Shown: positions 7,216-9,171 of the stretch, piece by piece
Layout of the letters: each line of letters opens with the position of its first letter
Position numbering within the stretch: position 1 is the first letter of the stretch
Source of the DNA: Clostridia bacterium
GTDB lineage: Bacteria; Bacillota_A; Clostridia; Christensenellales; Borkfalkiaceae
Direction: 5' to 3'
Length of the DNA: 9,171 nt
Assembly (NCBI GenBank): GCA_017462425.1
Contig: JAFTRD010000061.1
Span: 1 to 9,171 of the forward strand
Notes under the pieces: generated by a model
Told to the model about the DNA's origin: nothing
Databases searched by the model: none
What the model saw: the letters and a program-made list of their open reading frames with translations, nothing else
Position numbers and translations under genes: made by a program

Positions 7216-7926
7216 TTATTGATTGTTTGCCGCCGAGGAAAGGTAGGAGATTACCCCTTTATAGATAGCGTAGGCAATTTTTTCTTTGTATTCCTCGGTG
7301 AGAAGCAACGCCTCGTCCTCGGGATTGGAGAGAAAGCCGCACTCGCAGATGACCGAGGTGTAGTTGGTGCAGTTGAGCATATAATAATCCCCCGCAAGCG
7401 GCTTGCTTTGTTTGACACATTCGGGCATGGCGTTGAGCTCGGCTTGAATACTGTTGGCAAGCAAAGCCCCCGCCCCGCTGTCTTTGCGGTAAAAAAGCTG
7501 CGCGCCCCGACGGGAAGAGCCTGCGTAAGCGTTTTGGTGAATGGATACCATAACCGCCGGAGAGGCGTTTTCTATAATTTCCTTGCGCTTTTGCATATCA
7601 CGTTTTTTAAAGCCCTTGGTTGCCAGGCCGTAAAGCCCTGCGTCCGTCTTACGGGTGAGAACTACGTTGATGCCTGCCTGTTCAAAATAGACCTGTAATT
7701 TTTTAACGATGGAAAGATTGACCTCGCTCTCCTTGATCCCCGTCTTTATTCCCGTTACGCCGCCGTCGATGCCGCCGTGACCTGCATCGAGCACCACGGT
7801 CATATTCTGCGTGTCCACTGCGGTTTGAACCAATACCGACAGACAAACGGTTAAGGTAAAAAGAAAACAGACGATGAGCGCGCCCGTTAAAAGAATATAA
7901 TTTTTGCTGCTTTTTTTTGCTTTCAT
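7216..7926 (-). CDS. cwlD: N-acetylmuramoyl-L-alanine amidase, CwlD-like (Amidase_3)
   Basis: A 236-residue zinc amidase that cuts the bond between N-acetylmuramic acid and the stem peptide of peptidoglycan. A short basic N-terminus (MKAKKSSKNY) and one hydrophobic segment (about 11-34) form a signal anchor, placing the enzyme outside the membrane. The Amidase_3 fold shows zinc ligands H50 in DAGHGG, E66 in KESEVNL and H130 in SIHQN, plus the catalytic E195 in ECGFLSN. Length matches CwlD, which in spore formers helps make muramic lactam in the spore cortex. The co-location with a SigH-type factor fits that reading but does not prove sporulation. No SD is visible before the ATG at 7926, and a run of eight A residues occupies codons 3-6. 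A general cell-wall amidase role is the alternative. Confidence 0.88.
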   Translation of the reverse strand: MKAKKSSKNYILLTGALIVCFLFTLTVCLSVLVQTAVDTQNMTVVLDAGHGGIDGGVTGIKTGIKESEVNLSIVKKLQVYFEQAGINVVLTRKTDAGLYGLATKGFKKRDMQKRKEIIENASPAVMVSIHQNAYAGSSRRGAQLFYRKDSGAGALLANSIQAELNAMPECVKQSKPLAGDYYMLNCTNYTSVICECGFLSNPEDEALLLTEEYKEKIAYAIYKGVISYLSSAANNQ

Positions 7927-7927
7927 A

Positions 7928-7945
7928 CGGATATTATATTATCCG
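7928..7945. promoter_or_regulatory. Putative cwlD -10 region inside an inverted repeat
   Basis: The minus strand has TATAAT (7933-7938) only six bases before the cwlD ATG, with a weak -35 TTCATA 18 bases upstream (7957-7962). The -10 box sits inside a perfect six-base inverted repeat CGGATA/TATCCG with a six-base loop. This could be an operator, or chance. If the promoter is real the cwlD mRNA would be nearly leaderless, which fits the missing SD. Confidence 0.35.
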
Positions 7946-7960
7946 CACGCTTTGAATATG

Positions 7961-7986
7961 AAAAAGCGGCGGTTAATACACCGCCG
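7961..7986 (-). terminator. Intrinsic terminator after the MBL hydrolase gene
   Basis: A seven-pair stem CGGCGGT/ACCGCCG (7967-7973 with 7980-7986) with a six-base loop is followed on the minus strand by C and five T residues (7961-7965). It begins 17 bases after the MBL stop codon and separates that gene from cwlD. Confidence 0.8.
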
Positions 7987-8003
7987 TTCGTATCAGTATT
8001 CAA

Positions 8004-8792
8004 TTAAATTTCTACCGTCATGCCGTCGTAAGCGGCGATAACGCCGTATTCTTTTTCTATGTCTTTCAGTCGCTCGGTGAACGGCGCAGAGTTATGCGAA
8101 AAATGCGTGATGACGAATTTCGTGTTCCCGTCCGCAACGCCGTCCGATTTTAATTTTTTGATTACCTCGGCGTTAGCCTCTATCCCCATATGCCTTTCGC
8201 TGTGCGGACCGGGCGTATCCACGAAAGTACAGTCGAGGCTGACCAGATGCAATTTTTTACCCTTTTCTTTTAAATATTCAAACAGTTCCAAGGGGGGCAT
8301 GCCCGTATCGTGCAGGTGTAAATAGCCCTTGCCGTCCTTTTCCACCAAAAATAAGAGTGCCTGTTCTACCTTGGAATGTAAGGCAGGGAACGCCGTTACG
8401 GTATATTCGCCCACTCTATAAGCCTCAAAGGGCTTTATCACGGACGTGGGTAGGGTCTTTTGAATCTCCTCACGCATTTCACGACGGGTACATTCTTCAA
8501 ATACCCGTTGCACCTCCTCGTTGCCGTAAATACGCAGGACGGGCGAGGTCATATGCAAGGAGTATTTATACCCACGCAAAATAAAATCGTGCGCATAAAA
8601 ATGATCCATATGCGAATGGGTGACGAGTAAATTTTCAATTGCAGACAGGTCTACGTCAAAACGTAGGGCGTGATAGTACGCATCGGGCGGAAAATCAATA
8701 CCCAAGTTTCCGTCGATTAAAATTTGCGTTCGGGAACGCAATTCCTTGCCGCCCATTTTTCGGGCGGTTTTACAAGACGGGATTTCGACCAA
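8004..8792 (-). CDS. MBL-fold metallo-hydrolase (PhnP/COG1235-like), start uncertain
   Basis: A metallo-beta-lactamase-fold hydrolase of unknown substrate, resembling PhnP-type phosphodiesterases. The hallmark HSHMDH metal motif is intact in LLVTHSHMDHFYAHD, with later conserved segments HLHDTG, LDCTFVDTPGPHSERHMG and VITHFSHNSAP. GGKELRSRTQILIDG and GIDFPPD mark the N-terminal sheet. The 5' end is irregular. The frame stays open to a TTG at 8978, but that extension reads through repeat DNA. I report the in-frame TTG at 8792 (262 residues); the first in-frame ATG is at 8756. Neither has a good SD. The best SD (AAAGGTGG, 8827-8834) points seven bases ahead to a GTT codon at 8817-8819, where the first strand of the fold should begin. 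The multi-cysteine segment seen in relatives is reduced to one Cys. The gene may have a damaged start. Confidence 0.8.
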   Translation of the reverse strand: MVEIPSCKTARKMGGKELRSRTQILIDGNLGIDFPPDAYYHALRFDVDLSAIENLLVTHSHMDHFYAHDFILRGYKYSLHMTSPVLRIYGNEEVQRVFEECTRREMREEIQKTLPTSVIKPFEAYRVGEYTVTAFPALHSKVEQALLFLVEKDGKGYLHLHDTGMPPLELFEYLKEKGKKLHLVSLDCTFVDTPGPHSERHMGIEANAEVIKKLKSDGVADGNTKFVITHFSHNSAPFTERLKDIEKEYGVIAAYDGMTVEI

Positions 8793-8850
8793 ATAACTTC
8801 CGTAATAATGGTGTAAAACAGAGAAACCACCTTTATCTGATATTGAATTG

Positions 8851-8879
8851 TTGACTTTGATTTTGGACTGTGATATGAT
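8851..8879 (+). promoter_or_regulatory. Plus-strand SigA-type promoter facing a terminator
   Basis: TTGACT (8851-8856), 17 bases, then TATGAT (8874-8879) preceded by TGA, an extended -10. Each box has five of six consensus bases. It fires away from the MBL gene, and its predicted start near 8886 is only a few bases before the hairpin at 8890. No plus-strand gene follows. Confidence 0.5.
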
Positions 8880-8889
8880 GATTATGTTG

Positions 8890-8919
8890 GGGCGCTCCGG
8901 AAAGGAGAGCCCGTTTTTT
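8890..8919 (+). terminator. Intrinsic terminator on the plus strand
   Basis: GGGC, a G/A mismatch and CTCC pair with GGAG and GCCC (8890-8912) around a five-base loop GGAAA, followed by G and six T residues (8914-8919). The shape is a good plus-strand terminator. No plus-strand gene lies to its left; only the promoter at 8851-8879 feeds it. Confidence 0.6.
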
Positions 8920-8969
8920 GTCCCCGTATCCAGGATGGTCGGCGGGGTGGTGCTCCGCGCAGCGAATCC

Positions 8970-9009
8970 GGAATCCAATGATTGCCGGGGGCAATCATAC
9001 CTTGATTCC
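8970..9009. repeat. Nested inverted repeat (long hairpin)
   Basis: A perfect nine-base stem ATGATTGCC/GGCAATCAT (8978-8986 with 8990-8998) closes a GGG loop. An outer six-base stem GGAATC/GATTCC (8970-8975 with 9004-9009) flanks it across a 2/5-base internal loop. It has no T-run, so it is not a terminator. Confidence 0.75.
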
Positions 9010-9049
9010 TATGACCCCGCCCTACAGGGCGTTCCCGTCTGCAGGGCAC

Positions 9050-9075
9050 AAAAAAAGAAGCTGCACCGCAGCTCC
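9050..9075 (-). terminator. Intrinsic terminator on the minus strand for a gene beyond the right edge
   Basis: On the minus strand GGAGCTGC pairs with GCAGCTTC (9068-9075 with 9057-9064, one G-T wobble) around a GGT loop and is followed by seven T residues (9050-9056). It would end transcription entering from the right edge, so the MBL gene is unlikely to be read from that side. Confidence 0.65.
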
Positions 9076-9171
9076 GCCCCTACGTACCATATTCCGATCA
9101 CCAACGCAGTACGACCGGTTTGTCCGCGGCGACTCGCCGCAAGAAATGACCCTTGGCGATTCCGTCAACAA

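Larger units (their letters stand above)
8920..9171. repeat. GC-rich hairpin-dense intergenic repeat-like region
   Basis: I see no convincing gene here: short open frames carry no recognisable domain. The stretch is more GC-rich than its neighbours and packed with inverted repeats: a nested hairpin at 8970-9009, a CGCCC/GGGCG hairpin at 9018-9031, an AGCTGC/GCAGCT hairpin at 9059-9073 and a GCGGCG/CGCCGC hairpin at 9126-9140. Phrases such as GAATCCGGAATCC resemble dispersed intergenic repeats I associate with Clostridia assemblies, but only a genome search can show it is repeated. Its right boundary lies outside the window. Confidence 0.5.

Noticed and set aside
7219..7698. A 159-codon plus-strand open frame opposite cwlD
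   Set aside because: It lies wholly inside the well-supported cwlD gene, has no recognisable domain and no SD, and is best read as an antisense shadow.
8793..8978. N-terminal extension of the MBL protein to a TTG at 8978
   Set aside because: The added residues translate the repeat region and the intergenic promoter/terminator, match no MBL N-terminus, and have no SD at the TTG.
9000..9171. Short minus-strand open frames entering from the right edge
   Set aside because: Two frames are open for about 24 and 50 codons, but neither shows a recognisable domain, and they overlap hairpins and a terminator.

Overview
The window looks like ordinary chromosome from a low-to-mid-GC member of the Bacillota, most likely Clostridia. 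This rests on gene content: a SigH-type sigma factor, a CwlD-type cell wall amidase, Mini-ribonuclease III, a full-length DnaX, and strong Shine-Dalgarno (SD) sites with SigA-like promoters. I cannot name a genus. Every gene I can support lies on the minus strand, so transcription runs from high to low coordinates.

From the right edge, roughly 8886-9171 is a GC-rich, hairpin-dense stretch with no convincing gene. It looks like an intergenic repeat and contains an intrinsic terminator facing left. Next comes an MBL-fold metallo-hydrolase (about 8792-8004) whose 5' end is irregular, closed by its own terminator at 7961-7986. It is followed by a membrane-anchored N-acetylmuramoyl-L-alanine amidase of the CwlD type (7926-7216).

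A strong promoter at 7131-7159 then opens a tight seven-gene run: mrnC, rlmB, sigH, dnaX, ybaB/ebfC, recR, gpsA. Most neighbours overlap by 4 bases or are 3-4 bases apart, and several SD sites lie inside the end of the preceding gene. The run ends at an intrinsic terminator (1584-1610). It joins two strings that are usually separate in Bacillota: the rRNA-maturation/sigma string (mrnC-rlmB-sigH) and the replication/repair string (dnaX-ybaB-recR). gpsA, for phospholipid precursor synthesis, is appended.

Leftmost is the 5' two-thirds of an EF-G-like translational GTPase with its own promoter (1519-1547). Its G motifs are divergent, and domains IV and V lie beyond the window.

I did not find a new multi-gene system. 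The points most worth a second look are the missing start codon of the MBL gene, a plus-strand promoter that runs straight into a terminator beside it, the repeat at the right edge, the altered G4 and G3 motifs of the EF-G-like protein, and the merged operon.
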